The translations under genes were made by a program, and so were the position numbers. The notes beneath the pieces are model-generated. The model had not been told where the DNA came from, did not search any database, and worked only from the letters and a program-made list of their open reading frames with translations. Of a stretch of 64,000 nt of DNA, positions 39,471 to 50,818 are shown one piece after another (position 1 is the stretch's first letter; every line of letters begins with the position of its first letter). The stretch is from Echinarachnius parma (lineage: Eukaryota > Echinodermata > Echinoidea > Clypeasteroida > Echinarachniidae): contig JBAMJV010009379.1 in assembly GCA_037951105.1 (NCBI GenBank), positions 77,001-141,000 of the forward strand. The letters run 5' to 3'.

Positions 39471-39847
39471 TCAATGCCTCCAACATGATGCTGCTGGTAT
39501 CTAAAGCTCAGAACATATTGACTCTCACTTTATCACACTGGTGATTACTCTTAATTCATCATAAATTTGTATCTCACCAGGGTGGGGTACCTTTGTAAAG
39601 TCCAGGTAAATGTCTGCAGTGTGTTGTGCATGTTTTAATCAATATGTCACATCCTGCTTTATTACTTTAAAATGTGAAATTCTCACTCTGTGTCGATCTG
39701 TGACTTGTAGATTAAATCACAAAATAATCCATAAGGTATCAGGAGATTGGGGGTACCCCCCCCCCCTCCCCACCCCTCCCTTCTGATTCTGGGAGGTAAC
39801 AAGAAACATTTTACTTTTGTTGTTGTTTGTTGTGTATAAGGTGAGAC

Positions 39848-39935
39848 TTTAAAGCCCAATACCAGTTTTGGGAAACACCCCCCACTCCAAAAATGCAATG
39901 GACGATCATATTACCGATTATGTGAATTTGTTTTT
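39848..39935. mobile_element. MITE family D, left-end fragment
   Basis: TTTAAAGCCCAATACCAGTT TTGGGAAACACCCCC matches the end of the element at 53169-53656. Confidence 0.6.
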
Positions 39936-40489
39936 ACGTTTATTTCGTCAGCCAAATTTCTGTCAGCGGAAGGGGGGGGGGGGGGGGGGTGGGAGGGGGT
40001 AGTCGTAGAAAATGTTCGAAGCCAAGACCAAGCACCTTCAAAATTTCCGAGACCGAGACCAGGACCGGTCAAACATTTTCGAGGGCGAGATCAAGACCAT
40101 TGGTTGACAATCCTGTAAGCAGGGGGGGGGGGGGGGGGGGGCCTATCCGTAGATGAAAACGTAATGCTATGGCAACCATTTACCATTTGCATTGTGGGTA
40201 AGAAAATTGCGCATCCATTACCGTTTGAATGATCAAAAGTGGTGAAATATTTTTTGAGATATATGAAAAAATGCTAGGGGGTACTTACTATTTGTGAGTA
40301 GTGTAGATCTAAGATGTAATCATTCATGCATGACCTGCCATAGTCAATAAGTGAGTTCGTAGTTAGCCCATGGAGCAGTATGACGTCATCGGGTTTTCGG
40401 AAGATTGTACCAAAATTGAGGCTTTACGCGTACGTTTACGGCACAGCCTGTGACGCACGCATTTAAAGTACAGAGCTCTAAGCAGAATT

Positions 40490-41010
40490 TCCGCGTGCGT
40501 GCGTGAATTCTCCTTGTGTTTCGTTACGTTTGAAAGACCTGACCAAAAAAAAACCTTAATCCTAAAATATATAAAATTGAATCAATATAACCATTCATTT
40601 TAATTTTCAAACTTGAAGCAGGCTAAATAATTTGTTTTTGAATACAAATCACATCTTTGCCCGTTTTCAACACTTAAAAGAAAACAGTACACACAAATCT
40701 AGGTATGGGGCCTTTTCGATTTCAATGAAAGCCCCGATACGAACGTTGGCATTTTTGTTAACATCCGAAAATAAATAGAAAAAAAAAAAAAAAAAAAATC
40801 ATTCTTATGTATATGAAATTTCCATTATGATTAATTCAGAAAAACATTTATGACTTCGAGCAAAATTTCCCGTGAAAACACGTTTCAAATGTGACAATAA
40901 TTGCACGAAGGTCTATGTGACAACGGGCAATATCGATGTTTTTGGCACAGTGGATTTTCGTCTCAGAAATTGGCGCATGCGCAGTTTGTAACTACGAACC
41001 CCCTTATTAA
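40490..41010. repeat. interspersed repeat R1, copy 2
   Basis: Counterpart of 5870-6400, diverged and carrying a poly(A) expansion near 40780. Confidence 0.6.
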
Positions 41011-41318
41011 CAATAGCAAGGTAACGTTATACTCCCGTCAGACCTACTACGCTCCCACTGCGCTCCTAATCCCTATTGATAATTTTGGAAGCGCGGGGCG
41101 AAGCATTGTAGGAACGAGTAGCTAGAGTGGCCTTTAATAAAATGTCTTTTGTCAATGAGAGGAATGAATGATAGGATTATCGCTCATACGTGAAAGGATA
41201 GCCTCTCATGCATGAACATACAATGGCTCCCTAGACCGCGGCATTGCCACGTTCGTTTTGATGGTCGTAGTAGGAGCGTAAAGCAGGCGCGCCGATTACA
41301 CCGAAAACACAATGCATT

Positions 41319-41392
41319 GGGGGGGGGGGGGGGCAGAGCATTGTTCACAAACAATGCTCGCCCGCCCTCCCCCCCCCCCCCCCCCCCCCCCC
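41319..41392. repeat. poly(G)-hairpin-poly(C) palindrome
   Basis: Fifteen G (41319-41333), then a perfect GAGCATTGTT-CACA-AACAATGCTC-type hairpin, then a C-rich run with 24 uninterrupted C (41369-41392). The G run can pair with the C run. Confidence 0.85.
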
Positions 41393-41601
41393 TATTGTTC
41401 AGGGCGTTATTGCCTGTGCATGCATGGGAGGTTTTCTTTTCGAGCAAGTGAGATAATCTTACCATTCAGATCCTCATTGAACAGAAGACATTTTGCAGAT
41501 ACATTCCAGTGCTTGTGATCAGCTATTGTCTAGAGCGCAGTGGAAGCGTATCTTGGTGTGACGCTACTATTAGTGGTATTCTTCAATGGGAGGATCACGC
41601 G

Positions 41602-41706
41602 CATGGGCGTCGGTACTTACGTAATATCTATTCATCAGGGGGGATGAATGAATAGATCACCCCCCCCCCCTGATGAATAGGTATCAATGCCAGATCAACG
41701 CCCATG
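41602..41706. mobile_element. micro-MITE family M (CATGGGCGT ends), copy 1
   Basis: 105 bp. CATGGGCGT and ACGCCCATG ends enclose GTAATATCTATTCATCAGGG ... CTGATGAATAGGTATCAATG. An inverted-orientation copy is at 46151-46250. Confidence 0.75.
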
Positions 41707-41776
41707 ATCACACCATTCGAATAAAATGATAAGCATTTTACTTATAAATATAGGTGTAGTTGAGCTATCTGATATA

Positions 41777-43209
41777 GGTTTTCCCGGCCAATTTCGTCAA
41801 AATAGCGGGCATATTCATTATATGTCATTCAAGTTCGCGTGATTATTGTAAACCTCCCAGCTAGCCACCTGACGTTGGGCCGATGTCGGAATTTGGTTGC
41901 CGGATGTCGGCATATCGCCGTTGGCTCGAGGTTAAAATGTCCGCCAGCCCAACATCGTCACGACGTCATTTTTGTGATATATTGGCATAACGTCATTTTC
42001 CGACAATGGCCCAACATCATCTCATGACATGATGTTGGGCCATTGTCGGAAAATGACGTTATGCCAATATATCACAAAAATGACGTCGTGACGATGTTGG
42101 GCTGGCGGACATTTTAACCTCGAGCCAACGGCGATATGCCGACATCCGGCAACCAAATTCCGACATCGGCCCAACGTCAGGTGGCTAGCTGGGCTGCTGT
42201 TAACACTGTTCAATTTTAAACTCCAGAACATGCATCTTCGTCAAATCGCATTCGGTTTGCAACGACAACGTATTCATATTGGTCAGAATGTCATACAATT
42301 TTGCAGTACACATCCGTCATTCAAATTCGTGCCAGTTTGCTTGACCTTAGATTTCGGACCGATTTGGGTTGTCTATTTCGTTTTTAGGCTTGCTTCTTTG
42401 CACATCTAGCATTAAAATTAGAACGATCAGAACAATCATACAGTATGACGCATTATGAAGGCGGAGGGGGGGGGGGGGGGGGGTGGCAATTTACTTCCCT
42501 AATTCCCATTATTCCATCACTCCCCAACCACCACCCCCCATGCCCCCACCCAAGGCAGGTTTTTTTTTTTAGGTCATATTTTTCTGTATTCTTTTTTTAA
42601 AGACTTATTTTAATCTTTCTTTTCAGAAACACACTGCTAATTAATGTTCATATTTTCACATTTAACTAGTTATTGTAATGTAATGTTAAGTCATACACTT
42701 GTTTCATGTTTTCATTTCATTTCCATTTTTCACACAGTGCTTAGGTCATTTCTTAATCTATATATATTTGTCTTTATTCTGTTTTTAAAGACTTATTTTA
42801 ATCTTTCTTTTCAGATACACACTGCTAATATAGTAAAATGGAAGTGTATAGGCCTTCTCCTATAAAGCTACACTCTCATTCGTACGAAACGAGCGAGTAG
42901 CTTTATTGGAAAACAATACAACTTAATAAATTAATGAAAAGGATTGCTCACATTTCAAAGATGTTAGCCAGTAGACGAAATAGAATGTATAAACGCCTAC
43001 ATTTTACATTTGAGGACGAAATCGAATGCTCCTTACCCGATTTTCTAAGTTGAATGGTGTTATTTCAATTCGGTTTGACAAAAGTTGGCAATCGCACAGT
43101 CCAAAAATCAAATTGAATGAAATTATTTGCTAATTAAAACACGATCCTGATCTTCATTCAATTTCGTCCTAAATTGAGTGCTATTTTGACGGAATTAGCC
43201 GGAAAAACC
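41777..43209. mobile_element. 1.4-kb TA-flanked element, relative of MITE A, with a nested foldback
   Basis: GGTTTTCCCGGCCAATTTCG at the left and the inverse of GGTTTTTCCGGCTAATTCCG at the right, with TA on both sides. The CGTCAAAATAGC sub-terminal motif is shared. The element's own sequence is split by the foldback at 41867-42195, and a poly(G) tract lies at 42467-42483. No transposase frame. Confidence 0.7.
41867..42195. mobile_element. foldback MITE family F, full near-perfect palindrome
   Basis: Arms of about 160 bp, CCCAGCTAGCCACCTGACGT to CCGACAATGGCCCAACATCA, then the centre CTCATGAC and the inverse arm. Because both strands read the same, identical short ORFs appear on both; neither is a gene. 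Confidence 0.9.
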
Positions 43210-43970
43210 TATACTATAATTGAATATCAATCATGCTCTCATGGGGTCTGATATGTTTCTGTAATTTGAGAGCAATGCAATTAATTACTACGACCTACGG
43301 AACCACAGCTATTTAGTGGTTCGCGCGCGCGACTTTTGTTTGCACGACCGCTCAATCAATACGCGTACGTTACATGGTAGTAAGTGCAATTTATCGCACA
43401 GCCCAGCGATAATTAGTATCGTTTCGGGCATGCATGTAATTACGCCCGCGTGAGCTCGCACATGTTGTACACACATGCCCATGCAATGCCATAATGCCCA
43501 GGCGCTATATGTAGCCGCCGCCTAACGCATAATATATGTAGGTTACTCTGCATGCATGCAATGTATAGTACAGTGTGTATAGCGCTACGTGTATACGCGA
43601 TAGATGCTGTTTCTGAACGCCAAGTTGATATTTTATTCGCTGCACACAAGAGATTTTCGAGATTTTCTCTGCTTGCTGCGATATATCGCAGTTGCGATCG
43701 ATAAGAGGATCGTTAAGTGATATCGTTATCGGAACTGCGCTGACAGAATGATTGACAGGCGATATTATAAATGATTCCCTGGCGATGTAGAAATACTTTC
43801 AGGATCACAGACTTGTTTTGTATGTTTATTTGGGATATTTATTTGATGTAAGAGAGCTAAATCTCTGTCTGGTGGTACCCTTTAATCGAAGAGTATTTCA
43901 TCCGTTTATAAATACACGTAAGTGTGTAAATTAGTTATTAAATGTCCCTCAATTGTTTTTTAAATGCCTA

Positions 43971-44026
43971 CAATCAGTGTTATAGTGCTCTGGTTTATAT
44001 GAACCAGAGCACTATAACACTGATTG
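43971..44026. repeat. perfect 25-bp hairpin with 6-nt loop
   Basis: CAATCAGTGTTATAGTGCTC TGGTT pairs without mismatch with 44002-44026 around TATATG. Confidence 0.9.
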
Positions 44027-44350
44027 CCCATTGAAGTAAAATTCATTCGGATGGGAATATTTCAGCCAAAATATAAGATGTTCAATTGATTTTCGACATT
44101 TTGACATTATTTGTTATGCTCTTTCTATAGCGGTCGCTTTGAGGGAAGTAAGGTGACACATGCTAAAAGTACTGATATCTTTATTCATTTTCGCTGAACT
44201 CAAAAACCCGGTCCGCCTTGAGAACAGTTCTCAAAATGTATTATGGGCACGCGGGTGCCGGAGCAACTTCCGACTGCAGTTACAAAATTGGATATTCAAA
44301 AAATAAATATTTTTGTTTTGCTCGTTAATCACTATTTACACTCTTACATC

Positions 44351-44736
44351 TTAAAGGGACTTAGTAACATTGTCCAAATCCTCAAAATAAAATTCTAATT
44401 CTAGCGGTTCCCTTATACCTTGTTGTATTCGTATTAACAATAAAATCACGGGACAGGTTTCGGTTTTTCAAATTTCCCTTTCGTTACAAAGATATGTATG
44501 ATTGAAGTATTCAGATAAGAAAAACTCTGGGCGAGTTTTTCTTCTGTGTACAAAGTGAGTGCAGTGAGTTACTGAATATCACTTTGCATTTTCGCTCATT
44601 ACTTGGCCATACAATGTCCATTTGACTTGAAATTTTCACACAATACCCTGTGGACATATGAGATAACAACAATATACATTGCATCAACCATTCATCACTT
44701 TTTGCACATGTCAACAAAGTTACTCGGTCCCTTTAA
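44351..44736. mobile_element. MITE family C, full copy 1
   Basis: TTAAAGGGACTTAGTAACAT to GTTACTCGGTCCCTTTAA, 386 bp, TTAA at both ends. Shares TCTAGCGGTTCCCTTATACC and CATCACTTTTTGCACATGTC with 46910-47291 and 57949-58339. Confidence 0.8.
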
Positions 44737-45770
44737 AAGCCTACTTTTTATCGGTATAATTGAATAAGCTAAGCCTACAAAATAATTTACAAATACATTG
44801 TTTGTTCAAGTTTTTGTGTAATATAATGTTTGTTGCGAGTAAATTGTGATGATGCCTAACTGTTAAGATTATCTTACTATTTGCAGCTTAACCTTTGTTG
44901 TAATCGATTCTCAAATAATAAATGTGAATCGATATATAACCGGTGTCGAGGGTTCGATTAATATTATTATTTTAAGTTTATTGTATTTATTGTATTGCAT
45001 GTGTGTATGTCTGTTTGTGTGCGAGTGTGTATGTGTGTCTGTTCACATTCTTTCTTCATCAGTTTACAAATGGTACGCCATAGATGTAGACCATGGTTTA
45101 AACCATGGTTTATACAAATCTCCTATGTGAATTCCACCCAATAAGTACCATTTAACAGGGAAATTCAACAATACGAGTATCATGATCGATCACAGGCGGG
45201 TTTCCAAATTATGTTGAGCGTTTTATATCAATTTAGACAATGACGTGTGTTTCTAAACAGATATAATAGTGTTTGCTTCCTGGCATTAGTGATTTTCTAT
45301 TCACATATTTGTAGTTAATGGATATGAAACAAAAATACGCACATGAATATTTACATATAATTGATCACAATCCGTCATTGTAATAACAACCATTTTTATT
45401 TGTATTTGTTTGTTATACATATAAAAGAACGATGATCACTCATTTCAGAAATCAAAATATCAAAATTATATTATCGAAAAATGTTGGCGCCCTTCGTAAT
45501 ACCACGAAAGGCAACACAATACATCCCATACTCGTTCAACCAAATGGCCTAAGACCTTGGTCACACACACGACGGTTGCGACCACTTTTAACAAATTGCG
45601 ATGGGTCACGTGCGCATGTAAAAGGCGGATATTGTCAAAAACATCACCGCGTTGTACATACTGCATCTATACATTATAAACCTTCACAATAAGTTCCGCA
45701 ATGAGTGTTATCATCTCTTGGTCTTACATGGTGTATATGATGGCCAAAATAATAATACAAATAAACATGA
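44737..45770. other. non-coding, no recognised feature
   Basis: AT-rich, with a GT-rich microsatellite near 45000. I see no gene. Confidence 0.4.
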
Positions 45771-45771
45771 T

Positions 45772-45845
45772 GATCATAATAATAATAATAATAATAAAAC
45801 TGAAAATAATAATAGTAATAATAATAATAATAATCATAATAATAG
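45772..45845. repeat. AAT trinucleotide repeat
   Basis: Interrupted (AAT)n. Poly-Asn and poly-Tyr frames on either strand are its translation. Confidence 0.9.
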
Positions 45846-45892
45846 TTTGATAGAAGAAGCTTCGATTCGTTCGGAAAATACAATGCATTAGT

Positions 45893-45920
45893 GGGGGGGG
45901 GGGGGGGGGGGGGGGGGGGG
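45893..45920 (+). repeat. poly(G) tract, 28 nt
   Basis: Longest G run in the window, following AATACAATGCATTAGT, a context resembling that of the tract at 41319. Confidence 0.9.
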
Positions 45921-45938
45921 AAGCTTGTTATCACCCCT

Positions 45939-46104
45939 GGGCCCCGTTGCAGAAAGAGATACAATCGATTGTAAGTCACGATTGATCGTAAGTCAGAAAA
46001 TTTACGCGTTTCAACCAATCAGATTGGCGCATCTAGAACACGTGATCTGACTTGCGATTAATTGCACCTTACAATCGATTGTATCTCTTTCTGCAACGGG
46101 GCCC
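45939..46104. mobile_element. foldback MITE family G (GGGCCCCGTTGCAGAAAGAG)
   Basis: 166 bp. The ends GGGCCCCGTTGCAGAAAGAG and CTCTTTCTGCAACGGGGCCC are perfect inverses, pairing on through ATACAATCGATTGTAAG. A half copy is at 48262-48352 (AATCTCTTTCTGCAACAGGG). Confidence 0.9.
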
Positions 46105-46150
46105 TGTTCATTTGGTACAGTTCAGACCCACACAATTACCTTGTACATAT

Positions 46151-46250
46151 CATGGGCGTAAATCTGTCATTGATACCCATTCAACAGGTGGATGATCTAT
46201 TCATTCATCCCCCCTGATGAATAGGTATTACGTAAGTCGCTATGCCCATG
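46151..46250. mobile_element. micro-MITE family M, copy 2 (inverted)
   Basis: CATGGGCGTAAATCTGTCAT to CGTAAGTCGCTATGCCCATG, 100 bp, opposite orientation to 41602-41706. Confidence 0.7.
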
Positions 46251-46909
46251 GTACACATCCTAAACTCCCCGGGGAGCATACTAGCGGCGGGCAACCCTAT
46301 AGGTGCACCAAGCGTATATGAAATGAACCTGAATATGGAGCCATGTCAAAGAAAAATGTTGCAAAATACATAGGACGGGGCCCAAGCTTTTGGCTTTTAG
46401 CTCATACAGAGACCCCAAATATAAATTACCGGTAAACCAAGAAGGTTCAAACACAAGGAGACACTTCAAAACTAGAACCTATTGTTCGAACTATGAATGT
46501 ATGATGCCGCCACCGAGTTATGCGTACATTCACAAATGCATTTAGGCTTTATGACAATAAGACGCATTTCTGAATTCCTGCAATATCAAGCAATGACAAT
46601 GGATGTCTAAATGAAAGTTTGTCCCTGTTTTCGCTGATGACCCATACTCCCAGCTATAACGTGGTGTATACATTGCATGTTATGACAAGCAACGGGAATA
46701 AACATGATTTTATCCATGCACAAAATTATCAAATTTCTGTTATGTCCGCAATCGGCCGCTTATAAGATATAAGTAACAAGGAAGAACAACGTTTTGTTTT
46801 AGTAAATGGGTAGCCCCCCCCCCCCCCTCCCCGGGGGATGGGGGGGGGGGGGGGGCACTCGAATAATTTTTTGATAGGTGTGTGCCTCACGGAACTCTGA
46901 TATGGGGTA

Positions 46910-47291
46910 TTAAAGGGACTTTAAAATTGTCCAAATCCTCAAAATAAAATTTTAATTCTAGCGGTTCCCTCATACCTTGTTCTATTCGTATTAACAATAA
47001 AATCATGAGACCGGTTTCGGTTTTTTTCAAATTTCCCTTTCATTACAAAGATATGTACGATCGAAGTATTCAGATAAGTATTCAGGTGGAGTTTTGAAAC
47101 CGTTGTACAAAGTGAGTGCAGTGAGTTAGTGAATATAACTTTGCATTTCACTCATTACTTGGCCATGCAATGTCATTTGACATGAAATTTTCACACAATA
47201 CCCTGTGGACATATGAGATAACAACAATATACATTGCATCAACTCTTCATCAATTTTTGCACATGTCAACAAAGTGACTAGATCCCTTTAA
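46910..47291. mobile_element. MITE family C, full copy 2
   Basis: TTAA at both ends; TTAAAGGGACTTTAAAATTG to GTGACTAGATCCCTTTAA. Confidence 0.8.
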
Positions 47292-47379
47292 GAGCTGACT
47301 ACAAGCACAGAATATAGGGCCTTTGGAGCTACAAAAACCCTGCAACTGGAGTTAAAGGGTACCACCACCCAAAAATAAT

Positions 47380-47795
47380 ATTCTTATTATACACTGTTGG
47401 TCATAATGTTGGAATATTTTTTTTAAAGTTCCAACTTCATTCCTTTTCTCTATTTTTTGCGCCTAATGAACCATTTTAGACTAAAAATAATGATCGTTTA
47501 ATGTTTCCAAACTACCAATGTACAATACATGGTTGCATGAATTTGCATGAATTAATTTAGCCTTTTGTTTTGAGCTTTGAAAGGCAGGACCTTTGATATT
47601 CGGCCCCTTTCCCTCTCCAAAGCGTATGTCCAACAAGTTATCGTTAGGGTCATTTCTCAGAGTTGGCTGTACAATTTCAACCAAAATTGGCACAGAGGCT
47701 CTCTAGGTCATACTCCGTCCAACGCCATTGGCTACACACCAAACGATGCTTGTGCTCCACCAGGAAGGGGTGTCAACAAGCAATGTCCACTATTT
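47380..47795 (+). mobile_element. Tc1/mariner-like non-autonomous repeat, copy 2
   Basis: Counterpart of 25320-25770: TACACTGTTGGTCATAATGT, then GCTCCACCAGGAAGGGGTGT. Confidence 0.55.
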
Positions 47796-48261
47796 TGTTG
47801 GAACATAGCAGGTTCCTGTCTGTAAAATCCTGAGACGTCATCGAGAGGAGGCTTAATTAAAGCTACGGGAATCTCTAGGACATCCACGATTGACTACCAG
47901 GAAAGATTTTCGCAAATTGCTTAACCTGTGCCGTAGAAACCGGAAATGCCCAAATGGAGCCTTCGCCGTCTATGAAGAAAACACTATGTAATCATAATGT
48001 AATGGGAAGATTATCTCACATGCGTCAATAGATATCCTTCCATGAATAGCTCGATGAACAAAAGAGCAGGACGTAGCTAGCTCGGCGTTCGCTTTGGACA
48101 TGTTGAAAAACGAACTTGGGGCTTCGGCGATCTACTCTTTGTTCAGGGGCTATTGTATGTCCATGCATGGGAGGATATCTTTTCACACAAGTGTCATAAT
48201 CTTCTCATTCATTCCCAAGTTGAACAGAAGACATTCTTGCAGATCTATTCCAGCACTTCTG
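47796..48261. other. non-coding; partial match to 41100-41530
   Basis: GTCCATGCATGGGAGGATAT and GAACAGAAGACATTCTTGCA recur near 41415 and 41480, so this is another interspersed repeat. No gene. Confidence 0.45.
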
Positions 48262-48352
48262 CTAGTGGACGCATTTCAACCAATCAGATTTGTGCATTTA
48301 GAACATTTGATCCAACTCACAATTGATTTAATCTCTTTCTGCAACAGGGCCC
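48262..48352. mobile_element. foldback MITE family G, half copy
   Basis: Matches the right half of 45939-46104 from TTTCAACCAATCAGATT to TGCAACAGGGCCC. Confidence 0.7.
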
Positions 48353-49005
48353 TTGTCTGGTTAAAACATGTGGTATTGTATGGGGATTAGCAGGTCTATT
48401 TAATTGTGGTAAGCCAGGGTATGAATAGGCTCTAATCTTGACTTTGAATAGGTCTTTTTCATACATAATACACCCATAGAATTCTTGGACATGGGTGCAG
48501 GTCTAAAATAATTATATTTTACATGAAATTTGCAAACTTAAAACAAGGCTGTAGAAAAAACAAGAAATAATATATCTTCAATTCTTTCATATGTTGTAGA
48601 AATTATATCAAACAAAGATTTAAGCCAGAAAAATTCTCAAAATTATTTGATCCACGAGGTAAAACAGAAGGTTTAAGTCTAAGGTCAAAGGTTATCGTAT
48701 CCAAACTCGTTCATGCATGACAAATAATTGCATACATGGATTGCATATAACTTCCCCAGTCCAATGACACCATTACAAAATAATTTGACCGAACGGTTAA
48801 TGGACAATGGCCATTTGAAAAACGGTGCCAACGCCCATTTCTGACAAAACTCCCCAATAAGAATCTACCATAGCGCCAAAACCGTTGGGCGGATCGGGCT
48901 AAAACTTAGATATTTGTGCTTTGAAAGGTTGAAATATCATACATACCAAATATTAGCAAATTTGAAGGAGGTGCGATGAAATCCATTGGGTGATTTGACA
49001 TGGAA
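48353..49005. other. non-coding region downstream of the THAP gene
   Basis: Lies 3' of the THAP stop codon on the minus strand and may contain its 3' UTR. No other feature recognised. Confidence 0.4.
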
Positions 49006-49217
49006 TTACCCTAGAGAGGAATAGCTGTGTTCCTTTGTGACATCATACAGCTTTTTTGGGGGAGGCTGAGGACTACTTTCAGATGTACGGTGTTTTGGAG
49101 GAGGTCGCTTTCTGGTGTGGGACTGCTTATGAGATGGGTGTTCTGGAAAGATGGTGGGTACCGCTTGTGGAAGAAGATAGTGGTAGGTAACATCCTGTTC
49201 GTCCCTTGGGTGTATCC
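49006..49217 (-). CDS. THAP gene, exon 3 (AVPTIF motif and tail)
   Basis: Minus-strand acceptor TCATTGTAG just upstream (49218-49219). The phase-1 start joins exon 2 as ...YMR-GIHPRDEQDVTYHYLL, then PQAVPTIFPEHP. AVPTIF is the signature that closes THAP domains. The tail HKQSHTRKRPPPKHRTSESS is basic and Pro-rich, likely a nuclear localisation signal, and ends KEHSYSSLG with TAA at 49008-49006. No transposase or coiled-coil region follows in this exon. Confidence 0.8.
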
Positions 49218-50818
49218 CTACAATGAGATTAAAGCAAAAATACAACATGAATAATTCATACCATTTGGAAATTAGTTTTTCTTCCTGGTAAATGAATGTT
49301 AGACTCATGTACTTAGGCATTAGCATAGAAAGTTCAGTTGTCATACATAAATTACAAATGGAACCATAATCAAATTTTAACTCATTTGCATAATATAAAC
49401 AATGACAAAATATTATGCGTGTCCTCTGGGTGTTGAAAAATGCTCACAAAAAACCTGCGCCTGTTATCATCTATAGAGACTAAAGGATATTATTTAGTCC
49501 TAGTTATAAATTTCAAAAAGGTCTAAAAAGAAATATGCAAATGAGGTAAAAAAAACTATTTGCTCGGATGGTTCCGGCTCCAGTGATAGACCATATTGTG
49601 AAACCAGTCAAGGGGACTACAAAAACTAAGTGCCAACGTTTCCTGCTACTCTTTTTAGCACCCTTTTTTTTGTATTTCAACTTCAATCCTTACCTCACTT
49701 ACACTATAGGAAGAAAAAAAAACAGATACTGATGTGGAATTAAACCTGCAGCCTATCATTTCAAGTCACCACTCTTAACTCACCGAGCTGTGCAAGATTT
49801 GCTGCAATGCCAAGGTCATTTTGGATTCATGTCCTTTGTTCATTGCACGGTACAAACTCAGACCGCATCATAATAATTCTCTCCAGTAAGAATTAGAGAG
49901 TATGCTCAACCGTGTCACAGAAATTACTGCCCCCCCCCCCCCCCATGGCTAGCTTTAAATCATGATAATGCCGCTACTAAGTACTACTAGTACTACATCT
50001 GTAGATTATATTTCTACATGTACATCTAGACTGAATGATGATATGGTAATATCATATGTAGTTCAATAATAACATGCTTAAAACAAAAATGAGAAGCTCA
50101 CCTCTCATATAATCCTCTTTCAGGAAATGTTCACTGCAGAGAAAATGGTATTTCCCTGGTGTGAAGTCATCCCGGCTGATCTTCACGAGCCACTGTTTTA
50201 GCAATGCTGAATTGCCCAAGGGGTAGCCTAAAATTAAAAAAAAGAGAAAGACCAAAACAAATATAATATAATGGACACCTTTTTTTCAAGCTCATGGATA
50301 TTACACTCAAAACCAATGGAACAACAAAGTTTACTCATCACAATGATAATGCGGAACTTCTGTACTTTAAGTTAGATTCTTGTAAAATCCACCGCAGAAT
50401 ATTTAGGATTCATCTTCAAATGCCGGTTTGAAAATACCCTTGCCGTTTTGTGTCAAATTACGCGTCGGCAAAATTCAAGATCATTATTTGAACAATTGTT
50501 GACGATTTAGGTGATTTTTGGTACGTTAAAGTTAGGGTATTCTGTTTTCACCAAGCGCGAGTTACTTACCTAGGGTACTCATCAAGCGCGAGTCACGGGT
50601 AGCTAGCCGCGTAGGGTGACGGCGCCGAAGTATGGGTACACTTGTGAACTAGCGCCACAAAGTCAAATATCTATATCTACTGACACTGTGACACTGACAG
50701 CTATATTATTGTTAATATTAAATTCAATAAACTTACTTAGTAAAGGAACTTACTTGTGAAAGATTATGCCACTTCCCTTCACGTATCTGTTCTTGCAACC
50801 GATACACGAAATCGGCAT
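49006..50818 (-). CDS. small THAP-domain protein gene (three-exon model, one phase conflict)
   Basis: Exons 50818-50754, 50227-50102, 49217-49006, about 134 residues. The THAP zinc finger C2CH is assembled from MPISCIGCKNRY (Cys 5, Cys 8), SGIIFHK, LLKQWLVKISRDDF, LCSEH (last Cys and His) and AVPTIF. THAP proteins are sequence-specific DNA binders derived from or shared with P-element transposases; most act as transcription regulators. Exon 1 ends in phase 2 (CACAA|GTAAGT), the same place as in vertebrate THAP1, but exon 2 needs phase 1, so the frame shifts by one base at the junction. Either a one-base insertion or assembly error at 50227, or a pseudogene. No transposase domain, so a host-type gene is favoured. 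Confidence 0.65.
49218..50101 (-). other. THAP intron 2, with a tRNA-like SINE relic
   Basis: On the minus strand at about 49830-49690, CACAGCTCGGTGAGTTAAGA (A box) and GCAGGTTTAATTCCAC (B box) look like a decayed tRNA-derived SINE. A poly(C) tract is at 49930-49943. Confidence 0.45.
50102..50227 (-). CDS. THAP gene, exon 2 (core of the THAP zinc finger)
   Basis: Reads YPLGNSALLKQWLVKISRDD, FTPGKYHFLCSEHFLKEDYM, R, flanked by TTTTTTAATTTTAG|GC and GAGAG|GTGAGC. It contains the THAP Trp in the LLKQW helix, the F(x)PSK/TPGK strand and the last zinc ligands CxxH. Entry phase is 1 by the reading frame, while exon 1 leaves phase 2. Confidence 0.85.
50754..50818 (-). CDS. THAP gene, exon 1 (start of zinc finger)
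   Basis: ATG at 50818-50816 in context AAAATGCC. MPISCIGCKNRYVKGSGIIFHK carries CxxC, the NRY and the SxxFHK segments that begin THAP domains. The donor CACAA|GTAAGT is a strong consensus. Translation past it stops at once (TAA), as expected at an exon end. Confidence 0.8.

Noticed and set aside
41839-42231. Two similar ORFs of 62-69 codons on opposite strands (SHLTLGRCRNLVAGC...)
   Set aside because: They are the same arm of a perfect palindrome read on each strand; also seen at 4530. Not protein-coding.
45652-46018. Poly-Asn, poly-Tyr and poly-Pro ORFs
   Set aside because: Direct translation of the AAT repeat and poly(G) tract.
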